64,000 nucleotides of DNA from contig CAYQIV010000004.1 of NCBI GenBank assembly GCA_964417725.1, forward strand, positions 62,001-126,000, read 5' to 3'. Made by a program: the position numbers and the translations under genes. The notes beneath the pieces were generated by a model. The model was not told the DNA's origin and made no database searches. It worked only from the letters and a program-made list of their open reading frames with translations. Source of the DNA: SHZI01 sp964417725 (GTDB lineage Bacteria > Pseudomonadota > Gammaproteobacteria > Steroidobacterales > GCA-2729495). Below, piece after piece: positions 54,392 to 63,561 of the stretch; positions within the stretch are counted from its first letter, which is position 1; each line of letters begins with the position of its first letter.

Positions 54392-56141
54392 GGCGCCAGG
54401 GCCGGCGGCCGCGGCCCATGCGGGCCTGGCCTATGCGCGGCCGACCGCTGCCGCCATCCTCGTCGCCTTCCGCGACTACAACGCCGAGTTCGCCCGCCTG
54501 ACGCGGCTTGCCGCCCGCCACTTCGCCGAGCGCGAGTGGCGGCTGGCGCAGCGTGATGCCGTGGCGCGCATCGCGCTCTACGAGGCACGTGTCGCGCGCT
54601 GCGTCGCCGACCTCGTCGGGCGCATGGGCCGCTGGATCGCTGACGAGGCGACGTGGCGCGCCACCCGCGATGCCTATGACGCGCTCCTCGTCGACGAGGA
54701 GGACAGCCAGTTCTGTCGCACTTTCTTCAATTCGCTGACGCGGCGGGTTTTCGCCACCGAGGGCGTCAACCCGACTGTCGAGTTCACCGCCGACCCACCC
54801 GGGGCCGCCGGCATGCCGGCCGTGCCGCCGTGCCGCCATGCGCCGGTCGACGATGTGCAGGCCGTCGCCGCGGCGATCCTCGGCCACATCCCCGGCCAGC
54901 GGCCGCTGGCCGACCGCGCGCGCGGCATCGCCCAGGTGGCGGCCGTGCTCGCGGCCGGGGTGCGCGGCGCGCCGCCGCAGGCCGTCGAGATGATCGATGC
55001 GGTGTTTTACCGTGCGACGCGCGCCTTTCTCGTCGGCCGGCTGGTCGGAGCGCAGCGCATGGCACCCCTGGTCATCGCCCTGCGCAGCACGGCCGACGGG
55101 CCGGTCGTCGATGCGGTGCTCGCCACCGAACGCGAAGTGCGCACGCTGTTCGGCTTCTCGCGCGCCCCCTTTCATGTCGACCTGGCGCACGTCGCGCCGG
55201 TGGTGCGATTCCTTGCCGCGATGATGCCGCGCAAGTCGCCGGCCGAACTCTACGCCGTGCTCGGCCGGGCCAAGCAGGGCAAGACCGAACGCTACCGCAG
55301 CCTGATGCAGCACCTGAGCACGACGGACGACTGCTTCGACCACGCCGAGGGCCAGCGCGGCATGGTCATGAGCGTGTTCACGATGCCGTCGTACGACAGC
55401 GTTTTCAAAGTGATCCGCGACCGCTTTGCCTACCCCAAGTCGACGACGCGGGCCGAGGTCATGGCGCGCTACCAGTTTGTCTTCCGCCATGATCGCGCCG
55501 GCCGACTCGTCGATGCCCAGGAGTTCCGCCGCCTGCGTATCCCGCGCGCACGGTTTGCCCCGCGGCTGCTCGGGGCGCTGCTCGACGAATGTGCCGAAAG
55601 CTGCCGCCTCGACGGGGATGACCTGGTGATCGGCCATTGCTATATCGAGCGCCGCCTGCGGCCGCTCGATGTCTTCCTGCGGACCGCATCGCCTGCCGCG
55701 GCGCGCGCCGCGGTCATCGACTACGGCCAGGCGATTCGCGAACTGGCCCTGAGCAACGTCTTTCCCGGCGACCTGCTGCCAAAGAACTTCGGCGTGTCGA
55801 ACAACGGCCGCGTGGTCTTCTACGACTACGACGAACTGTGCCTCGTCACCGACTGCCGCTTCCGCGACTTGCCGCCGCCAACCTGTGCCGACGACGAGAT
55901 GCGTGCCGAACCGTGGTTCCACGTCGGCCCCGACGATGTCTTCCCGGCGCAATTCATCGGGTTCCTCGGCCTGCCGGCCGCGCTGCGCGAGGTGTTCGTC
56001 GCCCGCCACGGCGATCTGCTCGATGCCGCATGGTGGCGGGACCTGGCCGAGGCGCACGCCGCCGAGCGGTTTTTCGAGGTGCTGCCGTACGCGATGCCCC
56101 GGCCGGCGGTGCAGCCCGAGGCCATCGACGCGGTGGCCTGA
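54372..56141 (+). CDS. aceK: Isocitrate dehydrogenase kinase/phosphatase
   Basis: 589 aa at family size. The ATP-binding segment RYRSLMQHL...MSVFTMPSYDSVFKVIRDRFAYPK near residues 308-350 and the VIDYGQAIRELALSNVFPGDLLPKNFGVSN catalytic region near residues 450-480 are intact. It switches isocitrate flux between the TCA cycle and the bypass. The ATG lies 20 bases inside aceA, so translation is coupled. Confidence 0.95.
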   Translation: MAQPVTEAPGPAAAAHAGLAYARPTAAAILVAFRDYNAEFARLTRLAARHFAEREWRLAQRDAVARIALYEARVARCVADLVGRMGRWIADEATWRATRDAYDALLVDEEDSQFCRTFFNSLTRRVFATEGVNPTVEFTADPPGAAGMPAVPPCRHAPVDDVQAVAAAILGHIPGQRPLADRARGIAQVAAVLAAGVRGAPPQAVEMIDAVFYRATRAFLVGRLVGAQRMAPLVIALRSTADGPVVDAVLATEREVRTLFGFSRAPFHVDLAHVAPVVRFLAAMMPRKSPAELYAVLGRAKQGKTERYRSLMQHLSTTDDCFDHAEGQRGMVMSVFTMPSYDSVFKVIRDRFAYPKSTTRAEVMARYQFVFRHDRAGRLVDAQEFRRLRIPRARFAPRLLGALLDECAESCRLDGDDLVIGHCYIERRLRPLDVFLRTASPAAARAAVIDYGQAIRELALSNVFPGDLLPKNFGVSNNGRVVFYDYDELCLVTDCRFRDLPPPTCADDEMRAEPWFHVGPDDVFPAQFIGFLGLPAALREVFVARHGDLLDAAWWRDLAEAHAAERFFEVLPYAMPRPAVQPEAIDAVA

Positions 56142-56222
56142 GGCGTCCGATGCGGGCCGGCCGGGCAATCGGTGCCTCGTCGGGCTGTCGTATACTGCCG
56201 GCCCTTTACGCCCCGGAACACC

Positions 56223-56900
56223 ATGACACCCCATCCCGTGGCGGCCGCGGCCGTCTGGCTGCCGATCCTCGCCGGGACCGGGGTGACCGCCGCGTCGGTG
56301 TGGCTGGGTCTCGTCAGCGCCCATCCGGCGCCGTGGCTGCTGGCCGGCGTGGCTTTCGGCACCCTGCTGGACTTCCTCTCCCCGGTGCTCGGCCGTCATT
56401 TTGGCGGGTCGCCACAGCTCTTCGGCTTTACCCGCCTGACCTACATCCTGCTGCCCTTCGGCATCGTCTTCACGCCGCTGTGCGCCGCCTTCGTCATCGC
56501 CGCCGTGCGCCCGGACGGCCTCAACGCCGACATGGCGGCGTACTACCCGGTGCTGCTGGCCGGTTCGCTGCTGTTCGGCCTGTTGTTCGCCGGTGCGCGC
56601 TACCGGCGCAGCGGTGGTGGCGGGGTGACGGTCTACGTGCTCGACCGCGAGCACGCCTATACGGTGTTCATCCTGCGCGCGCGGCGCATCCTGCTGGCCC
56701 TGTCCGGGCTGATCGCGGTCGTGGTGATGGTCGAAGGCTGGGGCGGCGATTACTCGGGCTGGGCGCGCGCCTTCGGCGCGCTGTTCCTCGCCACCGTGCC
56801 GTTGCACATCCTCAGGCTGCACCTGCCCTCGAGCCTGACCGAAGCCGCCACGCTGGTGGTCCTGCTGTGGGGCTACTGGCGGGTCTTCGCCGGCGGTTGA
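56223..56900 (+). CDS. Integral membrane protein of unknown function
   Basis: 225 aa with about six or seven membrane helices, and the GDYSGWARAF loop near residue 181. No family recognised. It follows aceK by 81 bases, and its stop overlaps the convergent yggU gene by 28 bases. Confidence 0.7.
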   Translation: MTPHPVAAAAVWLPILAGTGVTAASVWLGLVSAHPAPWLLAGVAFGTLLDFLSPVLGRHFGGSPQLFGFTRLTYILLPFGIVFTPLCAAFVIAAVRPDGLNADMAAYYPVLLAGSLLFGLLFAGARYRRSGGGGVTVYVLDREHAYTVFILRARRILLALSGLIAVVVMVEGWGGDYSGWARAFGALFLATVPLHILRLHLPSSLTEAATLVVLLWGYWRVFAGG

Positions 56901-57217
56901 GGCACAGTTCCGGCCGGTTCCGGCCGGTTGCCGGCGCCCAGCGCGCCGACCATGGCGGGGCTGACACCGTGAATCGCCAGCGTCTTGTTGCGCGAGGTTG
57001 CGCCGCGCAGGATCTCGACGTCACGCTGCCGGATGCCGAGCGCGCGGGCGAGCAACGAGACCAGCGCGTCGTTGGCGGCACCGTCGGCCGGTGCGGCGCG
57101 CAGTGCCACCTTCAGCCGCCCGTCGTGCAACCCGTGGATGGCGTCCTGGCGCGCCCGCGGCGTGACGCGCACCTCGAGGCGCACCGCCGGGTCGCACGCA
57201 CCGGTTGAGCGGCTCAT
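56873..57217 (-). CDS. DUF167 (YggU) family protein
   Basis: 114 aa. The YggU core is visible: LEVRVTPRARQDAI near residue 14, RLKVALRAAPADGAANDALV near residue 33, and RGATSRNKTLAIHG near residue 70. Function unknown, widely conserved. The ATG overlaps the dus stop. The C-terminal Pro/Gly tail is an extension. Confidence 0.85.
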   Translation of the reverse strand: MSRSTGACDPAVRLEVRVTPRARQDAIHGLHDGRLKVALRAAPADGAANDALVSLLARALGIRQRDVEILRGATSRNKTLAIHGVSPAMVGALGAGNRPEPAGTVPQPPAKTRQ

Positions 57218-58209
57218 GCGCAGGCCTCGAACGGCCGGACGGCCCCGCCCAGCCAGTCGGCGGCGAGACGCCGCTGCCGTGCTGCATCCTGCGCGGCGTT
57301 GATGGTGGTGCGGAAGGCTGCCGCACCGGGCAGGCCATCGCTGTACCACGCCAGGTGCTTGCGCGCGATGCGCACGGCGCGAGCCTCGCCATAGTGGGCG
57401 TAGAGTGCGTCGAGGTGTGCGAGCACGATGTCGCGGCGCTCGATGGTCGTCGGCGGACTGTGGTGACTGCCGCTGGCGAGGTACCGGGCGATTCCGGCGA
57501 AGAGCCACGGCCGGCCGCGGGCGGCGCGGCCGATCATCAGCCCGTCGCAGCCGGTCTGTGCCAGCACCCGTTGCGCCTTTTCGGCGCTGTCGATATCGCC
57601 GTTGACGATCACCGGGATGCGCCGCTCGGCCTTGACCGCTGCGGCCGTCTCGTACTCGGCCTCGCCACCGTAGAGGTCCTCGCGGGTGCGGCCGTGGACG
57701 GTGATCGCGGCGATGCCGGCGTCTTCGGCGATGCGGGCGATCTGCCGCGCGTTGCGCGTGGCGCGCGTGTAGCCGGTGCGCATCTTGAGCGTCACCGGCA
57801 CGTCGACAGCAGCGACCACGGCTTCGAGGATGCGCCCGACCCGCAGTTCGTCGCGCAACAGCGCCGAGCCGGCTGCCACCGCGCAGACCTTCCTTGCCGG
57901 ACAGCCCATGTTGATGTCGATGAGCTGAGCGCCGAGGTCGGCGTGGGCGCGTGCCGCGGCGGCGAGCTGCGCCGGGTCGTGGCCGAGGAGCTGCACGGCG
58001 AGCGGCGCCGGCTCACCGTCGAAGTCGCGCCGCTCGCGCGACTTGCGCGTGGCCCACAACCGGCTGTCGGCTGTCAGCATCTCCGCCCAGGCGAGGCCCG
58101 CGCCATGGTGCCGGCAGAGCTGGCGGAAAGGCTTGTCGCTGACGCCGGCCATCGGCGCGAGGACCAGCGGCGGGTCGATGAGGTGCGGGCCGATGTGCAT
58201 GGTGCCCAT
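57214..58209 (-). CDS. tRNA-dihydrouridine synthase
   Basis: 331 aa. Family landmarks: LAPMAGVSDKPFR near residue 17, catalytic Cys in NMGCPARKVC near residue 99, KMRTGY near residue 141, and HGRTREDLYGG near residue 170. FMN enzyme reducing uridines in the D-loop of tRNA; likely DusB-class, but subfamily not decided. ATG at 58209 or 58200. Confidence 0.93.
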   Translation of the reverse strand: MGTMHIGPHLIDPPLVLAPMAGVSDKPFRQLCRHHGAGLAWAEMLTADSRLWATRKSRERRDFDGEPAPLAVQLLGHDPAQLAAAARAHADLGAQLIDINMGCPARKVCAVAAGSALLRDELRVGRILEAVVAAVDVPVTLKMRTGYTRATRNARQIARIAEDAGIAAITVHGRTREDLYGGEAEYETAAAVKAERRIPVIVNGDIDSAEKAQRVLAQTGCDGLMIGRAARGRPWLFAGIARYLASGSHHSPPTTIERRDIVLAHLDALYAHYGEARAVRIARKHLAWYSDGLPGAAAFRTTINAAQDAARQRRLAADWLGGAVRPFEACA

Positions 58210-58297
58210 GGTAAGCGCAGCCGGTGGCGGCCGTAACCGTCACCTGCAGCGGAAGAGGCGGTTTGGCCGGTGCGAGGCCGCGGGTGCCCGGCCCCGG

Positions 58298-58780
58298 TTA
58301 CTCGTAGAGGTAGCTCGTCCAGACGTGGAAGCCGATGAGCAGGGGCAGGGCGCTCGCCAGGGCGATGTGTCCGGTGATCCACAGCCAGCGCAGTGCCGGG
58401 GTGCGGACGCGGGCGATGCGGCTGTTGACGAAGCCGCCGGCCACCACGGCCCAGAAAGTCAGGCTGAGCGCCAGCAGATAGGCGTAACCGAGTGCCTGTG
58501 CGTGCAGCCAGAACAGCACTGGCGCGAGCACGCCGGCCCACTTGTGGTCGTCGAGGCGACGCACGGCATCATCCATCGCGCCGCGCAGGCGCAGCAGCGG
58601 CAGGCGCCACTGGTGGATGACGAAAGCCACCAGCGCGGCGCCGGAGAGCTGCTTGTAGCCGTCGTCGGCCTGCAGGGCGTCGAGCCACGGCCAGCGCCAG
58701 CCGGAGAGCTGTGCCACGAGCCACAGCGCCAGCAGCAGCAGGCCGGGTGCCAGCGCCCGGTTACCGTCCGGCATCGGCAT
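58298..58780 (-). CDS. Membrane protein with candidate heme-binding histidines
   Basis: 160 aa, four membrane helices. Histidines fall in predicted helices: VIHQW near residue 53, WLHAQALGY near residue 92, and GHIALASALPLLIGFHVW near residue 137. It may be a b-type cytochrome. Its start overlaps the DUF3365 gene by 20 bases, so it belongs to the adjacent cytochrome module. Confidence 0.6.
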   Translation of the reverse strand: MPMPDGNRALAPGLLLLALWLVAQLSGWRWPWLDALQADDGYKQLSGAALVAFVIHQWRLPLLRLRGAMDDAVRRLDDHKWAGVLAPVLFWLHAQALGYAYLLALSLTFWAVVAGGFVNSRIARVRTPALRWLWITGHIALASALPLLIGFHVWTSYLYE

Positions 58781-59714
58781 CGCGTGGCTCCGGGCCGGCG
58801 GTGGCATCCCGGGCGGCGGGTAGCGGGCGGGGGCCGGCAGCGGGGGCCCCGGCGGTCGGGCTGCCGTCCGGCACGCCGCCGGCGCGACGGGCGCCATCGG
58901 CCGGCCCGGTCAGCGCGGTGATTGCGGCGAGCGTCGCCGGTGCGGTGCGCCGGTAGGCCTCGGCCATGAACGTCGCGCGGTCGGGCAGGAAGTAGCCGTC
59001 GCGCGGCCAGCGCGTGCCCAGGGGTGGTGGATCGGCGAAGGTGGCGACCTTGCCGAGGTAGGCATCGTAGGCGTCGGCAAAGGCCTGGTGTAGCGCCGTG
59101 ACCACGGCGATGAACTCGCCGGGCGTCAGCTTCGCGTCGGGATAGGTCCATGTGCTGGCACCCATCACGTCGCCGAGCTGCCAGTCGGTCTTGGGCGACT
59201 GCGCGTGGTCGTTGTGGCAGTCGACACAGGCCTGTGTGGTGGCGATGTCGCTGAACATGCCGGTGTGCAGGCCGACGTCGGCAACGAAGAAGAACTGCGC
59301 CTCGTCGTTCTCGCGCAGGGCGCGGAAGCGCTCCAGCGACAGGCCCTCGAAGGCGTTCGACCGGCTGATCGGGTAGTCCGAGCCGAGGTAGAGGCCGAGG
59401 CGTACCGGGTGGCGTTCGAGGCTGGCGGCGATCTCGCGGAAGAACAGCGCCGGCAGCGGGCCGGCATCGAGCCCTTCGTCGCGCCAGTATTCGTCGAAGG
59501 CCAGCCCGGCCCGGCTGCCGGCCTCGACGATGTCCTCGGTCCACAGCGTGCGCACGCCATCGTTGGCCGTCTCGAGAACGGTGAAGAGTTCCGCCACCGG
59601 CAGCGTTGCCTGGCGCGGCGCCGCCTCGGGCAGCGGCGGCGGTGCGCTGACAAAGAGGTAGATCGCGAGACAGGCGAGTGCCAGGACTGCGAGCAGAAAC
59701 CGTCGCTCAGTCAT
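58761..59714 (-). CDS. DUF3365 (Tll0287-like) heme protein
   Basis: 317 aa. N-terminal membrane anchor (residues 5-23) and a periplasmic PAS-like Tll0287 domain with one c-type heme site, CVDCHN, near residue 164. The C-terminus is a low-complexity Ala/Pro/Gly tail of about 50 residues. The ATG overlaps the preceding cytochrome gene by eight bases. Confidence 0.84.
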   Translation of the reverse strand: MTERRFLLAVLALACLAIYLFVSAPPPLPEAAPRQATLPVAELFTVLETANDGVRTLWTEDIVEAGSRAGLAFDEYWRDEGLDAGPLPALFFREIAASLERHPVRLGLYLGSDYPISRSNAFEGLSLERFRALRENDEAQFFFVADVGLHTGMFSDIATTQACVDCHNDHAQSPKTDWQLGDVMGASTWTYPDAKLTPGEFIAVVTALHQAFADAYDAYLGKVATFADPPPLGTRWPRDGYFLPDRATFMAEAYRRTAPATLAAITALTGPADGARRAGGVPDGSPTAGAPAAGPRPLPAARDATAGPEPRDADAGR

Positions 59715-60378
59715 GCCGCGGTGCCTTGCGGGCAGCGTGGCGGCGCTCGCCATACGGGGAGGGGGCTTCATCGAAATACGCCTCCAGCAAAGCCGGCGCG
59801 TGGGCCTCGTCGACGCGCCGGGCGGTTTTCATCAGGTGGTTGCCGTGGAAGTCGTGGCAGCCGAGACAGGTCTCCCAACGCTCGGCGTCGATGAGCGTGG
59901 CGTGCGGGATGTCGATCGGGTCGCGGCGCAACGCGGTGTCCTCGTGGCAGGTGCGGCAGAAGCCGGGATCGCGCTGCGTGACGCGGCGGCCCTGGTGCTC
60001 CAGATGGCACGACAGGCACTGCTCGGGGGCCAGTTCGCGGCGTGCGCGGGCGAAACGCGGCTCGAGGAAGCGGAACACCGGGTGTCGGTCGTCGGGCCGT
60101 TCGTGGCAGGCGAGGCAGGCGGCGTTGCCGACATCCATGCGGCCGAAATCACCGGGCGTCGCCCGGTGCCCGAACGCGTGGCGGACTTGCGCCTGCAACT
60201 GCTGGCGTATGGTGCCCGGGGCCGGCACGTGGCAGTGCGCGCAGTCGATACCGGTGTGGCCCGGGGTCATCGCGCCGCGCGCGTGCAGCGCGGCGTTGCC
60301 GGGCAGCCACAGCACGCCGAGGGCGCACAGGCCGGTGATCAGCCCCGCCGTGTAGGCGATTTGTCTCCGTCTCCACAT
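59707..60378 (-). CDS. Pentaheme cytochrome c with N-terminal anchor
   Basis: 223 aa. An N-terminal hydrophobic segment (residues 7-26) and five heme motifs: CAHCH, CLACH, CLSCH, CRTCH and CLGCH. Additional histidines (HGNH, HATL, HPVF) can be distal ligands. Compact multiheme cytochromes of this kind shuttle electrons from quinol to periplasmic reductases. The ATG at 60378 lies 40 bases inside the mnhG gene. Confidence 0.86.
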   Translation of the reverse strand: MWRRRQIAYTAGLITGLCALGVLWLPGNAALHARGAMTPGHTGIDCAHCHVPAPGTIRQQLQAQVRHAFGHRATPGDFGRMDVGNAACLACHERPDDRHPVFRFLEPRFARARRELAPEQCLSCHLEHQGRRVTQRDPGFCRTCHEDTALRRDPIDIPHATLIDAERWETCLGCHDFHGNHLMKTARRVDEAHAPALLEAYFDEAPSPYGERRHAARKAPRHD

Positions 60379-60713
60379 GGTTCCGTTGCCGTGGTTCGGG
60401 GGCCAGGTGTCCGTTGCGGCGCGCCTGTCCTGCGGTGGCCTGCCGCGCGCGCCGCGGCGCGCGCCAGGACGTGGGAGGCCACCGGCTGGGTGGCCCACAC
60501 CACGAGCACGATCAGCAGCGCGCGCAGCCATCCGCCCAAGGTGCTGCCGGCGAGCGCTGCGCCGAGGGTCACCGCGGCGATGCCCAGTGACCCGGCCTTG
60601 GTTGCGGCGTGCTGGCGCGACAGCGCATCGCGGAACACGAACAGGCCGGCAGCGGCGAGCACCAGTATGGCGGCGCCGGTGAGCAGCAGGGCGAGGCCTG
60701 CAGCGGCCGTCAC
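60339..60713 (-). CDS. mnhG: Na+/H+ antiporter subunit MnhG
   Basis: 124 aa, three membrane helices. MnhG pattern GLFVFRDALSRQHAATKAGSLG near residue 24. The last ~30 residues are polar and overlap the next cytochrome gene. It is the final gene of the Mrp antiporter operon. Confidence 0.9.
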   Translation of the reverse strand: MTAAAGLALLLTGAAILVLAAAGLFVFRDALSRQHAATKAGSLGIAAVTLGAALAGSTLGGWLRALLIVLVVWATQPVASHVLARAAARAAGHRRTGAPQRTPGPRTTATEPCGDGDKSPTRRG

Positions 60714-60979
60714 TGCCGGTCCTCCCCGTCGTCGAGGCGTTCGGCGAGCCGCGCCCAGGCCAGCGTGGCGATGAAGCCCGTCAGGGCGATGCCGAGGGCG
60801 ACATCGAAATACAGCACCCGGCCGGTGTCGAGTGCCACCAGCGCGCCCCAGGCGACTGCGGCGGCGTAGAGGATGTCGAGGGCGATGATGCGGTCGGCGA
60901 GCGTGGGCCCGCGCAGCAGGCGCACCACGCCGAGCAGCAGCGCCACCATCAGCAGCGTGTGGGCGACGAGCACCATCAT
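60710..60979 (-). CDS. mnhF: Na+/H+ antiporter subunit MnhF
   Basis: 89 aa, three helices. The MrpF core RGPTLADRIIALDILY is near residue 23. Its start and stop overlap mnhE and mnhG. Confidence 0.92.
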   Translation of the reverse strand: MMVLVAHTLLMVALLLGVVRLLRGPTLADRIIALDILYAAAVAWGALVALDTGRVLYFDVALGIALTGFIATLAWARLAERLDDGEDRQ

Positions 60980-61317
60980 GGGCGCGTCCGCGGCGGGAAC
61001 AGCCGGGCCAGCGGGGCCTCGAATTCTTGACGCATCAGTGCGATCTCGTGTTCGGCCTGCGTGGTGTCGAGCACATGCAGGGTCATCTCGCCCCGCGCCA
61101 CGTCGATGTCGATGACGGTGCTGCCGGGTGTGAGCGTGACCAGTGCACCATAGAGCGCCAGGCCGGTTTCGCTCATCGGCACGATGGCCGTGCGCACCAG
61201 CCCGGGGTGGCCCGGGCGGCCGGCGAGGATCAGCCGTGCGGTGCCGGCCCCGGCCAGCACGCTGCGCAAGACAAAGCGCAGCGCCAGCGTGATCGCCACT
61301 GCGGCCCGGCCGTTCAC
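60976..61317 (-). CDS. mnhE: Na+/H+ antiporter subunit MnhE
   Basis: 113 aa, of which the family motif LTPGSTVIDID is near residue 61 and the HVLD segment follows. It is shorter than the usual ~160 aa, so the N-terminal helices appear reduced. The GTG at 61317 overlaps the mnhD stop. Open frame upstream is shadow of mnhD. Confidence 0.83.
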   Translation of the reverse strand: MNGRAAVAITLALRFVLRSVLAGAGTARLILAGRPGHPGLVRTAIVPMSETGLALYGALVTLTPGSTVIDIDVARGEMTLHVLDTTQAEHEIALMRQEFEAPLARLFPPRTRP

Positions 61318-62771
61318 CGCCCCGCTCCGATCAGGGTGACCGCCGCCGCCCCGGCCTGGCGCAGCGGTACTTCGGGCAGCAGGCTCACGCCGAGCACCAG
61401 CAGCATGACCAGGGCGAGGCCGGCGTGTGCCGGCCAGCGCGGGGCGCGCGTTGCCGGCGGCGGGATCTCGTCGGGGTGCGGCTTCCAGAAGGCCTCGAGC
61501 CAGATCTTGCTCATCGAGTAGAGCGTCAGTGCACTGACCAGCAGCGCCACCGCCGCCCATGCGTACCGACCGGCGGCCAGTGCTTCGGCGACGATCAGGT
61601 ACTTGCCCCAGAAGCCGCTCAGCGGCGGGATGCCGACCAGTGCGCAGGCCATGAAGAGGAAGGCGCCGCCGAGCGCGGGGCGGCGCAGCCACAGCCCGCC
61701 GATGCGCCGCAGGTCGTGGTGGCCGGCATGGCGCATGATCATCGCCGCGATGAGGAACAGCCCCGACTTGACCAGGCTGTGGTGGACGATGAACCAGATC
61801 GCGGCGCGGTATCCCGCCGGCGACGCCAGGGCGATGGCCAGCAGGATGTAGCCGACCTGGCTGACACTGTGAAAGGCGAGGATGCGGCGCATGTCCCAGT
61901 GCCATGCCGCCCCGAGCACGCCGCAGACCATCGACAGCATGGCCAGGGTGCCGAGGAGTTCGTCGAGCACCGCCGGTGCCGGCGCCGCCACCCCGCCGAA
62001 CACGCGCAGTATGGCGCACAGCCCGACCTTGGTCGCCAGCGCGGCGAACAGCGCCAGCACCGGTGCCGGCAACGCCGGATAGCTGGCCGGCAGCCATGCC
62101 GAGAACGGAAAAGCGGCCGCCTTGATGAGCAGCGCGACCAGCAGCAGGCCGAGCAGCGGTGCGCGCGTGCCGTCGGCCAGGCCCTCAAGGGCTGTGCTGA
62201 GCGCGGCGAACTGCAGGTGGCCGGTGGCGGCGTAGATGAGGCCGATGGCGACGAGCAGCAGGAGTGTCCCGAAGACGTTCAGCACGTAGTAGCGCAGCGT
62301 CGCGTCGAGCGCGCGGCGCGTGCCGCCCATCGCCAGCAGGCCGAGTGCGCAGATCAGCGCCAGCTCGAACCACACGTAGAGGTTGAAGAGGTCGGCTGTC
62401 GAGAAGGCCCCGACGCAGCCGGCGACGAAGCCGTGCAACAGCGGGTGCAGGCCGGGGCCGGCCGGTGCGGCCTCGTAGTCGCTGGCCTGCCAGGCGATGG
62501 CGGCGACGAGCATCACCGCCGCGACGAGGATCAGTGCCGCACCGAGCCGGTCGACGACAAAGGCGATGGCGAAGGGCGGCGGCCAGTTGCCGGCCTGCGC
62601 CGTCAGCGCATCGACGCTGGCCAGCGCCGGCACCAGCAGCGCTGCCGTGGCCAGCAAGGCCAGCGCGCCAAGCAGGCTCAGCGCGTACTGCAGCCGGGGG
62701 GTGCGCCCGGCCAACGCACAGGCGCAAGCGGTGGCCAGCGACACCAGCAACGGTGCGTGGGCGCTGATCAT
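61314..62771 (-). CDS. mnhD: Na+/H+ antiporter subunit MnhD
   Basis: 485 aa, 13 or more helices, homologous to proton-pumping NADH dehydrogenase subunits. Conserved Glu in LYVWFELALICALGLL near residue 130 and Lys in LLIKAAAFPFSAWLP near residue 220 are the expected proton path residues. Overlaps mnhC by ATGA. Confidence 0.94.
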   Translation of the reverse strand: MISAHAPLLVSLATACACALAGRTPRLQYALSLLGALALLATAALLVPALASVDALTAQAGNWPPPFAIAFVVDRLGAALILVAAVMLVAAIAWQASDYEAAPAGPGLHPLLHGFVAGCVGAFSTADLFNLYVWFELALICALGLLAMGGTRRALDATLRYYVLNVFGTLLLLVAIGLIYAATGHLQFAALSTALEGLADGTRAPLLGLLLVALLIKAAAFPFSAWLPASYPALPAPVLALFAALATKVGLCAILRVFGGVAAPAPAVLDELLGTLAMLSMVCGVLGAAWHWDMRRILAFHSVSQVGYILLAIALASPAGYRAAIWFIVHHSLVKSGLFLIAAMIMRHAGHHDLRRIGGLWLRRPALGGAFLFMACALVGIPPLSGFWGKYLIVAEALAAGRYAWAAVALLVSALTLYSMSKIWLEAFWKPHPDEIPPPATRAPRWPAHAGLALVMLLVLGVSLLPEVPLRQAGAAAVTLIGAGR

Positions 62772-63154
62772 GGCCCGTCATCCACGGCCGGCTTGCCGTC
62801 CGTGCCGGCGGCCGGTTCGACGGCATCGAGGCGCGACATGTCGCTGCTGCCGGTGTCCTCGACGAGGCGTGCCGCCAGGGCCAGGCCGAAACACAGCAGG
62901 GCGAAGCCGATGACGATCGCCGTCAGCACCAGGGCCTGGGTCAGCGGGTTGGCCGCCTCGACGAGCTGCGTCTGGCCCGCGGCGATGATCGCCGGGACGT
63001 TCGCCCCTGGGCGGCCGGCGACATGGACCAGCAGATTGGCGCCGCTGCCGATCACCGACAGGCCGATCAGACAGCGCAGGATGTCGCTCGACAGCGCCAG
63101 CCATGCGCCGGCAGCCAGCACCAGGCCGACGCCGATGGCGAGCAGCAGCATCAT
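62768..63154 (-). CDS. mnhC: Na+/H+ antiporter subunit MnhC
   Basis: 128 aa, three helices with the NuoK-like pattern CLIGLSVIGSGANLLV near residue 28 and NPLTQALVLTAIVIGFA near residue 70. A polar C-terminal tail follows. Start overlaps the mnhB stop. Confidence 0.93.
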   Translation of the reverse strand: MMLLLAIGVGLVLAAGAWLALSSDILRCLIGLSVIGSGANLLVHVAGRPGANVPAIIAAGQTQLVEAANPLTQALVLTAIVIGFALLCFGLALAARLVEDTGSSDMSRLDAVEPAAGTDGKPAVDDGP

Positions 63155-63561
63155 GGAGCGGGCCCCGTGTCGAGCAGCGCCAGGCCATAGCCGCCGAGGG
63201 CGCCCCACACGCACAGGTAGACGCCGACGTCGAACACCAGCACCGTCGAGGGCAGAAGGCCGGGCAGGTCCATGTGGGTGAGGAAAGGCAGCCCGGCATA
63301 AAGCGCGGGGAGGCCCGCGGCCAGCGCCATCAACACCCCGGTCATGGCCAGGCGCACCGGGTCGAGCGGCATCAGCCGCCGGGCGTGTGCGTTGTCGAAG
63401 GTCAGCGCCAGGGCAGCCGTGGCCGCCGCGGCGATCACGCCGGCGATGAAGCCGCCGCCCGGTGCATCGTGGCCGCGCACCAGCACCGCCCACGATGCGA
63501 CGAGCAGCAGCGGGTAGAGGCCGCGCATCAGCACCCGCACCAGCACGGACTGTGGCGTCAC
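63151..63561 (-). CDS. mnhB: Na+/H+ antiporter subunit MnhB
   Basis: 136 aa, four helices. The MnhB motif GHDAPGGGFIAGVI is near residue 30, and FDVGVYLCVWGALGGYG near residue 110. Overlaps mnhA by ATGA. Confidence 0.94.
   Translation of the reverse strand: MTPQSVLVRVLMRGLYPLLLVASWAVLVRGHDAPGGGFIAGVIAAAATAALALTFDNAHARRLMPLDPVRLAMTGVLMALAAGLPALYAGLPFLTHMDLPGLLPSTVLVFDVGVYLCVWGALGGYGLALLDTGPAP

Noticed and set aside
54312..56822. An 836-codon open frame on the minus strand
   Set aside because: It lies opposite aceK and the membrane gene, both of which have full family motifs. Its product is rich in Arg, His and Gln with no recognisable fold.
61425..63281. A 618-codon open frame on the plus strand
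   Set aside because: It runs opposite mnhD, mnhC and mnhB. The antiporter genes have family motifs, whereas this frame is a low-complexity Arg/Gln-rich shadow.
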